Of a DNA stretch of 64,000 nucleotides, positions 8,639-17,304 are shown piece after piece. The DNA comes from Nocardia sp. CDC159 (lineage in GTDB: Bacteria > Actinomycetota > Actinomycetes > Mycobacteriales > Mycobacteriaceae). The notes beneath the pieces are model-generated. The model was not told the DNA's origin, made no database searches, and was given only the letters and a program-made list of their open reading frames with translations. A program made the translations under genes and the position numbers. How positions within the stretch are numbered: the first letter of the stretch is position 1; the number at the start of each line of letters is the position of its first letter. The stretch spans positions 62,001-126,000 of the forward strand of contig NZ_JAMRXH010000018.1 of NCBI RefSeq assembly GCF_023740735.1, in the 5' to 3' direction.

Positions 8639-9796
8639 ATGGCGGGCAACCCCGATTTCGACCTGTTCAAACTGGACGACATCCATCACGAACTGCGCGA
8701 GGCCATCCGGGGCCTGGCCGAGAAGGAGATCGCCCCGCACGCCAAGGACGTCGACGGGCAGGCCCGCTTCCCGCAGGAGGCGCTCAACGCGCTCAACGCC
8801 GCGGGCTTCAACGCCGTGCACGTGCCCGAGGCCTACGGCGGCCAGGGCGCCGACTCGGTGGCGACCTGCATCGTGATCGAGGAGGTGGCCCGCGTCTGCG
8901 GTTCGTCCTCGCTCATCCCGGCGGTCAACAAGCTCGGCACCATGGGCCTGATTCTGCAGGGCTCCGAGGAGCTCAAGCAGAAGGTGCTGCCCGATATCGT
9001 CGAGGGCAAGATGGCCTCCTACTGTCTGTCCGAGCGCGAGGCCGGTTCCGACGCCGCCAGCATGCGCACCCGCGCCCGCCGCGACGGCGACGACTGGGTC
9101 ATCAACGGCTCCAAGTGCTGGATCACCAACGGCGGCCAGTCCACCTGGTACACCGTGATGGCCGTGACCGATCCGGAGAAGGGTGCCAACGGCATCTCCG
9201 CGTTCATGGTGCACTCCGACGACGAGGGCTTCGTCGTCGGCCCGCTCGAGCACAAGCTGGGCATCAAGGGTTCGCCCACCGCCGAGCTCTACTTCGAGAA
9301 CTGCCGCATCCCCGGCGACCGCATCATCGGCGCGGAGGGCACCGGCTTCAAGACCGCGCTGGCGACCCTCGACCACACCCGCCCCACCATCGGCGCGCAG
9401 GCCGTCGGCCTGGCCCAGGGCGCGCTGGACGCCGCGATCGCCTACACCAAGGACCGCAAGCAGTTCGGCAAGGCCATCGCCGACTTCCAGAACACCCAGT
9501 TCATGCTCGCCGATATGGCGATGAAGGTGGAGGCCGCGCGCCTGATGGTCTACACCTCCGCCGCCCGCGCCGAGCGCGGCGAGAAGAACCTCGGCTTCAT
9601 CTCCGCCGCCGCCAAATGCTTCGCCTCGGATGTGGCGATGGAGGTCACCACGAACGCCGTGCAGCTGTTCGGCGGTGCGGGGTACACCACCGACTTCCCG
9701 GTGGAGCGAATGATGCGCGATGCCAAGATCACCCAGATCTACGAGGGCACCAACCAGATCCAGCGTCTGGTCATGTCGCGCGCCCTGCTCCGCTGA
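8639..9796 (+). CDS. fadE25: Acyl-CoA dehydrogenase FadE25
   Basis: FAD-dependent acyl-CoA dehydrogenase of 385 aa, oxidising acyl-CoA to trans-2-enoyl-CoA. ATG 8639 is chosen because AGGAG lies 7 bases upstream. The sequence closely follows M. tuberculosis FadE25 as I remember it, including SEREAGSDAASMRTRA, WITNGG, LGIKGSPT, GAQAVG, the catalytic Glu region in ITQIYEGTNQIQR and terminal MSRALLR. It shares the purK-purE neighbourhood with that genome. The physiological substrate is not settled; short- or branched-chain acyl-CoA is likely. Confidence 0.95.
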   Translation: MAGNPDFDLFKLDDIHHELREAIRGLAEKEIAPHAKDVDGQARFPQEALNALNAAGFNAVHVPEAYGGQGADSVATCIVIEEVARVCGSSSLIPAVNKLGTMGLILQGSEELKQKVLPDIVEGKMASYCLSEREAGSDAASMRTRARRDGDDWVINGSKCWITNGGQSTWYTVMAVTDPEKGANGISAFMVHSDDEGFVVGPLEHKLGIKGSPTAELYFENCRIPGDRIIGAEGTGFKTALATLDHTRPTIGAQAVGLAQGALDAAIAYTKDRKQFGKAIADFQNTQFMLADMAMKVEAARLMVYTSAARAERGEKNLGFISAAAKCFASDVAMEVTTNAVQLFGGAGYTTDFPVERMMRDAKITQIYEGTNQIQRLVMSRALLR

Positions 9797-9817
9797 GGTA
9801 GCGATCGATTCGAAACC

Positions 9818-9887
9818 GAAACCCCGGTAGGGGTCTTGCCGTGTCGAAAGGCGAGATCACCACCGGGGTTTCGTGCTCTTTCGAGAC
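9818..9887 (+). terminator. Hairpin or pseudoknot-capable element after fadE25
   Basis: An 11-bp perfect inverted repeat GAAACCCCGGT (9818-9828) / ACCGGGGTTTC (9862-9872) begins 22 bases after the fadE25 stop. A second, interleaved pair, GTGTCGAAAG (9841-9850) / CTTTCGAGAC (9878-9887), matches 9 of 10 positions. Its left arm lies in the loop of the first stem, so the two are either mutually exclusive or form a pseudoknot. There is no long U tract. A termination or 3'-end stability role is the default reading. Confidence 0.5.
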
Positions 9888-9969
9888 CTGTTCTTGCATT
9901 TGCACATTCAGTCGCAATCTGGCGAATTCAGGACTATGCGTACGGGCGTGAGCGGCGCACTATTGAAGC

Positions 9970-10278
9970 ATGGCCGGAGTCGAGATCACCGACAGGTTCG
10001 TCCGGCGCACGTTGGACAACGGACGGATCGAAGAGGTGTTGTGGCAGGAGCTTTCGGAGGTTCGGATCATCACCACTGCCGACGGTCCGTTCGCCGATGA
10101 TGTGTTCTTCGTATTGATCGGTGCGAGGGGAAACGGTTGTGTGGTTCCGCATTCCGCGGCCGATACCGGCTTCCTCGCGCGTCTGCAGAAACTGCCGGGT
10201 TTCGACAACGAGAAGGTGATCGAGGCGATGGGAACCATCCAGGACCGTCAGTTCCTGGTGTGGCGGCGGCGCAATTAG
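9970..10278 (+). CDS. Conserved hypothetical protein (102 aa)
   Basis: A small soluble protein starting MAGVEITDRFVRRTLDNGRI with segments WQELSEVRIITTADGPFADDVFFVLIG and LPGFDNEKVIEAMG. The pattern looks like a two-layer alpha/beta single-domain protein found widely in actinobacteria. I do not recognise a functional family. It overlaps the convergent GNAT gene by 4 bases. An upstream CACTATTG might be a -10 but is weak. Confidence 0.7.
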   Translation: MAGVEITDRFVRRTLDNGRIEEVLWQELSEVRIITTADGPFADDVFFVLIGARGNGCVVPHSAADTGFLARLQKLPGFDNEKVIEAMGTIQDRQFLVWRRRN

Positions 10279-10565
10279 GCGACCAGGCTCGCGTATTCGC
10301 GGTGCTCGTCGATGAACTTCTCGACGTACCAGCAGGTGGGTACGACGGAGAAGCCGGCCGCGCGGGTATCGCGCAGGCCGAATTCCACCACCTGCGCCGC
10401 GACGCCGCGGCCGCGGAACTCGGGGAAGGTCAGGGTGTGCTGGAAATCGCGGACCTTGCGGTCTCCGACCACGCGATCGCTGTAGTCGGCGTACCCGGCC
10501 AGGGTGTCGTCGAGATAGATCTCGTATCGGGTGGCCTCGACGTTGTGCTCGAGCCTGGTCGTCAT
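10275..10565 (-). CDS. Small GNAT N-acetyltransferase (NATD1-like)
   Basis: A 96-aa minimal GNAT domain: YEIYLDDTLAGYADYSD, then FQHTLTFPEFRGRGVAAQVV containing the acetyl-CoA pyrophosphate loop (RGRGVA) and the terminal PTCWYVEKFIDEH motif typical of the YjdJ/NATD1 family. ATG 10565 has AGGAG about 11 bases upstream. It lies 38 bases after the glcD-type gene on the same strand, so co-transcription is possible. The substrate is unknown. Confidence 0.85.
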   Translation of the reverse strand: MTTRLEHNVEATRYEIYLDDTLAGYADYSDRVVGDRKVRDFQHTLTFPEFRGRGVAAQVVEFGLRDTRAAGFSVVPTCWYVEKFIDEHREYASLVA

Positions 10566-10603
10566 GTTCGGTGCAACTCCTGCCCGTCGATGGGATGTAC
10601 GGA

Positions 10604-11962
10604 TTACAACACCGCTCCGGGGTTGAGTATGCCGTGTGGATCGAGCGCATCCTTGATACGGCGCGTCAGGGCCATCACATCGGGCCCGAGCTGATCGGGC
10701 AGCCACGCCTTCTTCAGTCGGCCGACTCCGTGCTCGCCGGTGATCGTGCCGCCGAGCGCGATCGCCAGATCCATGATCTCCCCGAACGCCTGATGGGCCC
10801 GGGCGGTCTCGTCCGGATCGTTCGGGTCGTGCACGATCAGCGGATGGGTGTTGCCGTCGCCCGCGTGCGCGATCACCGAGACCAGCACCTCGCGGCGGCG
10901 GGCGATCTCGGCCACGCCGGTGACGAGCTCACCCAGGCGCGGCAGCGGGACGCCGACATCCTCGAGCAGCAGCGGGCCCTTGCGCTCCACGGCCGGGATG
11001 GCGAAACGCCGTGCCGCGGTGAATGCCTCGCCCTCCGCCGGATCCTCGGTGGCGAAAACCTCGGTGGCCCCGGCCTTCTCGCAGGCGCTCACCATGAGCT
11101 CGGCCTCGCGCGCGGCATATTCCCCCGGCGCGTCGGAGCGGGCGACGAGCAGGGCGGCGGCGTCGCGGTCCAGGCCCATGCGCAGTTCGTCCTCGACGGC
11201 GTTGATCGCGATCGAGTCCATGAACTCGAGCATCGAGGGCCGCAGCCTGCCGGTGATCTCCAGGATCGCCTCGGTCGCTGCGGTGAGGGTGGAAAATGTT
11301 GCCACGACGGTGCTCTGGGGTGGCTGGGCGGGGAGCAGGCGCAGGGTGAGCTCGGTGATCACGCCGAGGGTGCCCTCGCTGCCGACGAACAGCTTGGTCA
11401 GCGACAGCCCCGCCGAATCCTTCAGCCGCGGGCCGCCCAGGCGCACCACGGTCCCGTCGGCCAGCACGACCTCCATGCCGAGCACGTAATCGGTTGTGAC
11501 GCCGTATTTCACGCAGCACAGTCCGCCCGCGTTGGTGGCGGCGTTACCGCCGATCGAGCAGATCTCGAACGAGGACGGATCGGGCGGGTACCACAGTCCC
11601 TGTTCGGCGACCGCCCGCTTGACCTCCGCGTTCAGCAGACCGGGCTGCACGACGGCGGTGCGGGTGACCGGATCGACGGTGATCTCGCGCATCCGCTCGG
11701 TGCTCAGCAGCAGCGCATCGTCCTGCGCGGTCGCGCCGCCGGACAGCCCCGTGCCCGCGCCGCGCGGCACCACCGGGACGCGATGCTCGTGCGCCCACCG
11801 CAGCACCGTCGCGACCTGCTCGGTGGTGGCGGGCCGGACCAGCGCCAGCGGGGTCCCGGCGTCCGGGTCCAGGGCGCGATCCTGGCGGTATCCGGCGAGG
11901 ATGTCCGGATCGGTGACCAGCGTCCCATCGGGCAGCAGGGCGGCAAGGGTGTTCACGTCCAC
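10604..11962 (-). CDS. FAD-binding oxidase, glycolate oxidase GlcD / D-lactate dehydrogenase type
   Basis: A 452-aa VAO/PCMH-family flavoenzyme oxidising a 2-hydroxy acid. FAD-binding motifs are visible: VPVVPRGAGTGLSGGA, SSFEICSIGGNAATNAGG and KLFVGSEGTLGVITELTLRL. The C-terminal cap has VIAHAGDGNTHPLI and ITGEHGVGRLKK. The start is GTG 11962, with TAGGTT (11974-11969 on this strand) 6 bases before it, so the transcript is probably leaderless. No Fe-S subunit (GlcF) is nearby. The exact substrate (glycolate, D-lactate or other) cannot be decided. Confidence 0.9.
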   Translation of the reverse strand: MDVNTLAALLPDGTLVTDPDILAGYRQDRALDPDAGTPLALVRPATTEQVATVLRWAHEHRVPVVPRGAGTGLSGGATAQDDALLLSTERMREITVDPVTRTAVVQPGLLNAEVKRAVAEQGLWYPPDPSSFEICSIGGNAATNAGGLCCVKYGVTTDYVLGMEVVLADGTVVRLGGPRLKDSAGLSLTKLFVGSEGTLGVITELTLRLLPAQPPQSTVVATFSTLTAATEAILEITGRLRPSMLEFMDSIAINAVEDELRMGLDRDAAALLVARSDAPGEYAAREAELMVSACEKAGATEVFATEDPAEGEAFTAARRFAIPAVERKGPLLLEDVGVPLPRLGELVTGVAEIARRREVLVSVIAHAGDGNTHPLIVHDPNDPDETARAHQAFGEIMDLAIALGGTITGEHGVGRLKKAWLPDQLGPDVMALTRRIKDALDPHGILNPGAVL

Positions 11963-11968
11963 GGTTCG

Positions 11969-12012
11969 AACCTACGTCGTCGCGGGGCGGGGATGGGGCG
12001 CGGGACTAGACT
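11969..12012. promoter_or_regulatory. Divergent leaderless promoter pair
   Basis: The 58-bp gap between the FAD oxidase and the GroES-like gene carries TAGGTT (11974-11969, minus strand, 6 bases before GTG 11962) and TAGACT (12007-12012, plus strand, 8 bases before GTG 12021). The compact spacing means the two RNA polymerase footprints overlap. Confidence 0.5.
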
Positions 12013-12020
12013 GCGGCCTT

Positions 12021-12341
12021 GTGTCCGATGCCAAGCTAGAGATTCAGATGTTGCACGACCGGGTGATGGTGCGGGTGAGTCAGGAACCCGGTGAGCGACG
12101 CAGCAGCGGGGGCATTCTCATTCCGGCCACCGCGCAGGTGGCCAAGCGCCTGTCCTGGGGCGAGGTGTGCGGGGTCGGCTCGCATGTGCGCAGCGTGAGC
12201 GTGGGGGATCGGGTGCTGTTCAGCGCCGAGGATCAGTTCGAGGTCGAGGTGCAGGGGCAGGGGTATCTGGTATTGCGCGAGCGGGATCTGCACGCGGTGG
12301 CCAGCGAGCGGATCGAGCACGGGACCGGGTTGTATCTGTAG
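12021..12341 (+). CDS. GroES-like (Cpn10-family) small protein
   Basis: A 106-aa protein with the Cpn10 fold signature: LHDRVMVRVSQEPGERRSSGGILIP-type opening, a short mobile-loop region, VAKRLSWGEVCGVGSHVRSVSVGDRVLFS and LVLRERDLHAV. It is more diverged than the true GroES and is not beside a groEL, so it is likely a specialised actinobacterial Cpn10 paralogue. GTG 12021 fits a leaderless transcript. Confidence 0.85.
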   Translation: MSDAKLEIQMLHDRVMVRVSQEPGERRSSGGILIPATAQVAKRLSWGEVCGVGSHVRSVSVGDRVLFSAEDQFEVEVQGQGYLVLRERDLHAVASERIEHGTGLYL

Positions 12342-12386
12342 CGGGGCCCGGGGCAGGCCGAGATCGCCGACGGCCCGGACCGCCCG

Positions 12387-13034
12387 CTACCGACTGAGCA
12401 GCGCCTCGGTGCGATCGCCGTCGACGATCACGGCGTCGGCGTCGGTGAGCGCCCAGTGCGCGATGCCCGCCTCGCGATAGCGCTCCGCCAGGCGGGTGCA
12501 GCCGCCGTCGGGATCGGTCTCGGGCGAACGCACATGGGGAACGATGCGGCGATCGACCAAACCCAGTCCGTCCCAGCGTGGTTGGACGCCGCAGACGGGC
12601 TCGACCTCGGCCGGATCGTCGACCTCCTCGATACCGTGCAGATCCGGGGTGAGCACGCAGGCGCCCGCGCTGTATCCGGCATAGACCAGGACGTCCTCGG
12701 CCAGCAGCGCGGGCAGGACGAGATCGGCCCCGCTGCGGGCGAACTGGGCGCGCAGCACGAATGTGTTCCCGCCGCGCACCCAGATCAGGGGATACCGGCG
12801 CAGCGTTCGTTCCAATTCCGCCGCCCGCCCGGCATATTCGCGCAGATCGAGGACGTCGGGCCGAAATCCCGCGTGCCGCAGCGGAGTCAGATCGCTGGTG
12901 ACGGCCCCCTGCCAGATCGTGGGCCAGGCATCGCACGCGTTGGGGACGATCGCGACCGGCCCCGGCTCGCCGACCAGGGCCGCGAACCGGTCGTAATGCG
13001 CCCCGAATCGGTAGCTGGACAGGAACAGTCGCAT
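12387..13034 (-). CDS. S51-family peptidase / class I glutamine amidotransferase-like protein
   Basis: A 215-aa protein of the dipeptidase E (PepE) family. The nucleophile elbow is GYSAGA with S122, preceded by WVRGGNTF (about 86-92) and followed by a His region (VPHVRSPE, about 164). Family members cleave N-terminal Asp dipeptides or act as cyanophycinases. It starts 5 bases after the stop of the MDMPI-type gene, the third member of the HIT operon on this strand. Confidence 0.85.
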   Translation of the reverse strand: MRLFLSSYRFGAHYDRFAALVGEPGPVAIVPNACDAWPTIWQGAVTSDLTPLRHAGFRPDVLDLREYAGRAAELERTLRRYPLIWVRGGNTFVLRAQFARSGADLVLPALLAEDVLVYAGYSAGACVLTPDLHGIEEVDDPAEVEPVCGVQPRWDGLGLVDRRIVPHVRSPETDPDGGCTRLAERYREAGIAHWALTDADAVIVDGDRTEALLSR

Positions 13035-13039
13035 GGCGC

Positions 13040-13861
13040 TCAGATGGTGAAGGCGAGGTTGTCGACCAGCCGCTGTCCCAGCTCCCGGTCGCCGGACAAC
13101 TCGATCCGCTCGGCCTGCTCACCCGCCGTCGTGCGCCCACCGCACAGCCGCGCGAACAGTCCCGAATCCAGCCGGATCACGACGTCGGCCGGACGATCCG
13201 GTGTCGCAACGAGTTCGGCGCGCCCGTCCACCCGCACATGCAGCGTGCGCGACACGGGCCCGGTCAGCTCGAGCGTGATGCGCGAACCATCGGGCGCCTG
13301 CCCGCGCTTGACCAGTGTCCGCCCGAGGAACGGCTCGATCTCGTCGACGGCCGCCTCCGCTCGCCGCCCGCCCTCGTCCACCCGGATCGCGAGCGCGTCG
13401 GCGATATCCAGTTCGTGCATCCAGCAGTCGAACAGCCGCACCCGCATGAACCGGCCGTAGCTCACCAGCCCGATCGGAGATTGGATCTCGGCGTGCCAGG
13501 CGTCGTCGTCGATAGCGGCCAGGGCCGCGCGGCGGCGGCCGGTGACCTCGATGAAGCGCTCCAGCAGCCGGGCGCCCGGCAGCGGCCGCAGCGACTCCAA
13601 CCAGGTCTCGTTGAGCGCCCCGGTCTCGTTGCGGACGTGGGCGAGCGCGCGCGGATCGGTGTCCACCCGCGGCAGCGGCTCGCCCAGCAGCATGGACTCG
13701 GTGCCGACCACATGCGCCAGCACATCGAACACCGTCCACCCCGGCAGTGGAGACGATGTGCGCCAACGGCTTTCGTCCAACCCCGCGACCAGTTGCGCCA
13801 GCGCGTCCCACTGCTCGGACAGGGCGGCGGTGATCTCGGCCCGGTCGGGCGTCTCGGTCAT
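13040..13861 (-). CDS. MDMPI/DinB-fold protein, maleylpyruvate-isomerase family
   Basis: A 273-aa protein. The N-terminal four-helix DinB-like metal-binding domain (SEQWDALAQLVAGL, LPGWTVFDVLAHVVGTE) is followed by a C-terminal sterol-carrier-like MDMPI domain (LVATPDRPADVVIRLDSGLFARLCGGR). These proteins are linked to mycothiol-dependent chemistry in actinobacteria; the true reaction of most members is unknown. ATG 13861 overlaps the HIT stop by 4 bases, so it is coupled. Confidence 0.85.
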   Translation of the reverse strand: MTETPDRAEITAALSEQWDALAQLVAGLDESRWRTSSPLPGWTVFDVLAHVVGTESMLLGEPLPRVDTDPRALAHVRNETGALNETWLESLRPLPGARLLERFIEVTGRRRAALAAIDDDAWHAEIQSPIGLVSYGRFMRVRLFDCWMHELDIADALAIRVDEGGRRAEAAVDEIEPFLGRTLVKRGQAPDGSRITLELTGPVSRTLHVRVDGRAELVATPDRPADVVIRLDSGLFARLCGGRTTAGEQAERIELSGDRELGQRLVDNLAFTI

Positions 13862-14307
13862 GCGCGGGTCTCCTTCTCCTCGGTCGCGAGCCGATCCAGT
13901 CCGGTGCGGATGGCCGCGGCCGTGCTCTCGGTGTCGTGCGGCCGCCGCAGCAGGAAGCCCTTGGCGAAGGTGAGTCGATCGCCGTGCTGCCGGGGGACGA
14001 CGTGCAGGTGGACGTGATGCACGGTCTGGAACGCGGCCTTGCCGTCGTTGACGACGAGGTTGGCCCCGTCGGCGCCCAGATCGCTGCGCCGCACGGCCTT
14101 GGCCAGGCGGTGGCCCAGGGTGAACAGGCGCGCGCCGAGCGCCGGATCGAGGTCGTCCAGATCCGTCGCGTGTTGTTTGGGGATGACCAGGGTGTGGCCG
14201 CGGGTGATGGGCCGGATGTCGAGGAACGCGCACAGCGTGTCGTCCTCGTAAACCCTCGTCGACGGCGCGGTACCCGCAACGATGCGGCAAAAGATGCAGC
14301 CACTCAC
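13858..14307 (-). CDS. HIT-family nucleotide hydrolase/transferase
   Basis: A 149-aa protein with the histidine triad H98-V-H100-L-H102 in HVHLHVVPRQ and the N-terminal CIFCRI motif (two Cys, common in zinc-bearing HIT proteins). It hydrolyses or transfers nucleotidyl groups from nucleotide derivatives. GTG 14307 is chosen: the protein then begins SGCIFCRIV, and TATCGT (14320-14315 on this strand) lies 7 bases upstream. First gene of the HIT - MDMPI - S51 operon. Confidence 0.92.
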   Translation of the reverse strand: MSGCIFCRIVAGTAPSTRVYEDDTLCAFLDIRPITRGHTLVIPKQHATDLDDLDPALGARLFTLGHRLAKAVRRSDLGADGANLVVNDGKAAFQTVHHVHLHVVPRQHGDRLTFAKGFLLRRPHDTESTAAAIRTGLDRLATEEKETRA

Positions 14308-14452
14308 CACGCAGACGATACGGGCCGTCGGGCGGAATTTCACCGCCCGATGTGATGTTGATCTCGGCTAGGCTCAGCCCCGACCAGGTATTCTCTCCCA
14401 AACCTACTAGCAAGTAAGTTCCTCGCTCGCCGCTCAGTTAGGAAGTTGACCA

Positions 14453-15577
14453 GTGGAGGCAACGCAAAGCGCAGACGCGGACGCGCCGCGCGGGACGCGT
14501 GTCGGAGTCGTTCGAGAAACCAATGCCGACGAGCGACGCGTCGCGCTGGTGCCCAAGATCATCCCGAGCCTGACCCGGCAGGGCGTGCAGGTGATCGTCG
14601 AGGCCGGAGCCGGGGCCGGGGCGCTGATTCCGGACGCGGCCTATACCGAGGCCGGTGCCACGATCGGCGATCCGTGGTCGGCGGAGGTGGTCGTGAAGGT
14701 CGCACCGCCCAATGACGCCGAGGTGGCCAGGCTGAGCTCCGGCCAGACCCTGATCGGCTTCCTCGCCCCGCGCAATGCCGACAACAAGATCGACGCGCTA
14801 CGGGCCGCGGGCGTGCAGGCCTTTGCGGTGGAGGCGATTCCGCGCATCTCGCGCGCCCAGGTGATGGATGCGCTGTCCTCGCAGGCGAATGTGGCCGGAT
14901 ACAAGGCGGTGCTGCTGGCGGCCTCGGAGGCCACCCGCTTCTTCCCCATGCTGACCACCGCGGCGGGCACGGTGAAGCCCGCGACCGTGCTGGTGCTGGG
15001 CGTGGGCGTGGCGGGCCTGCAGGCGCTGGCGACCGCCAAGCGGCTGGGCGCCCGCACCACCGGCTACGACGTGCGGCCCGAGGTGGCCGATCAGGTCCGC
15101 TCGGTGGGCGCGCAGTGGCTCGATCTGGGCATCGACGCCGCCGGTGAGGGCGGTTACGCCCGCGAGCTCACCGATGAGGAGAAGGCAAGGCAGCAGCAGG
15201 CTTTGGAGGACGCCATCAAGGGCTTCGACGTGGTGATCACCACCGCGCTGGTGCCCGGGCGGCCCGCGCCGCGGCTGGTGACCGCCGCCGCGGTGCAGGG
15301 CATGAAGCCGGGCAGCGTGATCGTGGACCTGGCCGGTGAGACCGGCGGCAACTGCGAGCTCACCGAACCCGGCAAAACCGTTGTCAAGCACGACGTCACG
15401 ATCGCCTCACCGCTGAACCTGCCCGCGACCATGCCCGAGCACGCCAGCGAGCTGTACTCGAAGAACATTGCGGCACTGCTCGAATTGATGCTGACCGACG
15501 GCCGCCTCGAACCCGATTTCGAGGATCAGGTGCTGGCCGATTCCTGCGTGACCCGCGAGAAGAAGGTGGATGGCTGA
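14453..15577 (+). CDS. pntAA: NAD(P) transhydrogenase subunit alpha part 1 (NAD-binding)
   Basis: Soluble domain I of the proton-translocating transhydrogenase, 374 aa, binding NAD(H). Motifs: GVVRETNADERRVALVP at the N-terminus, Rossmann loop VLVLGVGVAGLQALATAKRL around 182 and VIVDLAGETGGNCE. GTG 14453 has AGGAAG about 7 bases upstream. The 145-base upstream gap contains a 6-bp perfect stem (14330-14348, GGGCGG/CCGCCC). The split alpha subunit, with domain I separate from the first membrane part, is the actinobacterial arrangement. Confidence 0.95.
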   Translation: MEATQSADADAPRGTRVGVVRETNADERRVALVPKIIPSLTRQGVQVIVEAGAGAGALIPDAAYTEAGATIGDPWSAEVVVKVAPPNDAEVARLSSGQTLIGFLAPRNADNKIDALRAAGVQAFAVEAIPRISRAQVMDALSSQANVAGYKAVLLAASEATRFFPMLTTAAGTVKPATVLVLGVGVAGLQALATAKRLGARTTGYDVRPEVADQVRSVGAQWLDLGIDAAGEGGYARELTDEEKARQQQALEDAIKGFDVVITTALVPGRPAPRLVTAAAVQGMKPGSVIVDLAGETGGNCELTEPGKTVVKHDVTIASPLNLPATMPEHASELYSKNIAALLELMLTDGRLEPDFEDQVLADSCVTREKKVDG

Positions 15578-15891
15578 TGTACACCGAACTGCTGGCGAAC
15601 ATCGCGATCCTGGTGCTGTCCGGGTTCGTCGGCTTCGCCGTCATCTCGAAGGTCCCCAACACCCTGCACACGCCGCTGATGTCGGGCACCAACGCCATTC
15701 ACGGCATCGTGGTGCTGGGCGCGCTGGTGGTGCTCGGCCGGATCGAGCATCCGTCGGTGGTCACCCAGATCATCCTGTTCGTCGCGGTGGTATTCGGAAC
15801 GCTCAATGTCATCGGCGGTTTCGTGGTGACCGACCGGATGCTGGGCATGTTCAAGGGCAAGAAGCCCGGCGCGGAGAAGGCGGGTAAGTAG
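15577..15891 (+). CDS. pntAB: NAD(P) transhydrogenase subunit alpha part 2 (membrane)
   Basis: A 104-aa membrane segment with three helices (NIAILVLSGFVGFAVI, GTNAIHGIVVLGALVVLG, QIILFVAVVFGTLNVIGGFVV), forming with PntB the proton channel of the enzyme. The start overlaps the pntAA stop (TGATG). Length and helix number match PntAB. Confidence 0.94.
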   Translation: MYTELLANIAILVLSGFVGFAVISKVPNTLHTPLMSGTNAIHGIVVLGALVVLGRIEHPSVVTQIILFVAVVFGTLNVIGGFVVTDRMLGMFKGKKPGAEKAGK

Positions 15892-15893
15892 CC

Positions 15894-17303
15894 ATGGACA
15901 ATCTCGTCAACATCCTCTACATCCTCGCCTTCGCGCTGTTCATCTACGGCCTGATGGGCCTGACCGGCCCGAAGACGGCGGTGCGCGGCAACTGGATCGC
16001 CGCGGTCGGCATGGGCATCGCGGTGGTGGCGACACTGATCGCCATCCGCGACACCGACAACTGGATCATCATCGTCGCGGGGCTGGTCGTCGGTGTGGCG
16101 CTGGGCGTTCCGCCCGCGCGGTTCACCAAGATGACCGCCATGCCGCAGCTGGTGGCCGCGTTCAACGGCGTCGGCGGCGGCACCGTCGCGCTGATCTCGC
16201 TGTCGGAATTCCTGAATACCCAAGGGTTCTCGCGGATGCACGAGCAGCCCACCGTGCACATCGTGATCGCCTCGCTGTTCGCCGCGATCATCGGCTCCAT
16301 CTCGTTCTGGGGTTCGCTGATCGCCTTCGGCAAGCTGCAGGAGATCCTGCCGGGTCGCCCGATCGGGATCGGAAAACTGCAGCAGCCGTTGAATATCCTG
16401 CTGCTGATCGGCGCGGTCGCCGCGGCCGTGGTGATCGGCCTGGGCGCGGCGAAGGACGGTGTGCCGACCTGGTGGATGGTGCTGGTGCTGGTGCTGGCGG
16501 CGGTGCTCGGTCTGATGGTCGTGCTGCCGATCGGCGGCGCGGATATGCCGGTGGTCATCTCGCTGCTCAACGCGCTGACCGGATTGTCCGCCGCGGCAGC
16601 GGGTCTGGCGCTGAACAACACCGCCATGATCGTGGCGGGCATGATCGTCGGCGCGTCCGGCACCATCCTGACCAATCTGATGGCCAAGGCCATGAACCGG
16701 TCGATCCCGGCCATCGTGGCGGGCGGATTCGGCGGCGGCGGCGCGGTCGCCTCCGGCAGCGGCGAGCAGAAGCAGGCCAAGGCCACCTCGGCCGCGGACG
16801 CCGCGATCCAGATGGCCTATGCCAACCAGGTCATCGTGGTGCCCGGTTACGGTATGGCCGTCGCGCAGGCGCAGCACGCGGTCAAGGAGATGGCGACGCT
16901 GCTCGAGGCCAAGGGCGTCGAGGTCAAATACGCCATTCATCCGGTCGCGGGCCGCATGCCCGGCCATATGAACGTGCTGCTGGCCGAGGCCGAGGTGCCC
17001 TACGACTCGCTCAAGGAGATGGACGAGATCAACGGCGAATTCGCCCGCACCGACGTGGCCCTGGTCATCGGTGCGAACGATGTCACCAATCCGGCCGCCC
17101 GCGAGGATTCGTCGAGCCCGATCTACGGCATGCCGGTGCTGAACGTCGATCAGGCCAGGTCGGTGATCGTGCTGAAGCGCTCGATGAATTCCGGCTTCGC
17201 CGGTATCGACAATCCGCTGTTCTACGCCGACCACACCAGCATGCTGTTCGGTGATGCGAAGAAGTCGGTCAGCGCGGTCACCGAGGAATTGAAGGCCCTG
17301 TAG
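15894..17303 (+). CDS. pntB: NAD(P) transhydrogenase subunit beta
   Basis: A 469-aa subunit with eight or nine membrane helices in the first 260 residues and the NADP(H)-binding domain III at the C-terminus (VIVVPGYGMAVAQAQHAVKE, HPVAGRMPGHMNVLLAEA, VALVIGANDVTNPAA). The complex uses the proton gradient to reduce NADP+ with NADH, supplying NADPH for lipid synthesis and redox defence. It starts two bases after pntAB and ends next to the convergent lactonase-like gene. Confidence 0.96.
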   Translation: MDNLVNILYILAFALFIYGLMGLTGPKTAVRGNWIAAVGMGIAVVATLIAIRDTDNWIIIVAGLVVGVALGVPPARFTKMTAMPQLVAAFNGVGGGTVALISLSEFLNTQGFSRMHEQPTVHIVIASLFAAIIGSISFWGSLIAFGKLQEILPGRPIGIGKLQQPLNILLLIGAVAAAVVIGLGAAKDGVPTWWMVLVLVLAAVLGLMVVLPIGGADMPVVISLLNALTGLSAAAAGLALNNTAMIVAGMIVGASGTILTNLMAKAMNRSIPAIVAGGFGGGGAVASGSGEQKQAKATSAADAAIQMAYANQVIVVPGYGMAVAQAQHAVKEMATLLEAKGVEVKYAIHPVAGRMPGHMNVLLAEAEVPYDSLKEMDEINGEFARTDVALVIGANDVTNPAAREDSSSPIYGMPVLNVDQARSVIVLKRSMNSGFAGIDNPLFYADHTSMLFGDAKKSVSAVTEELKAL

Positions 17304-17304
17304 C

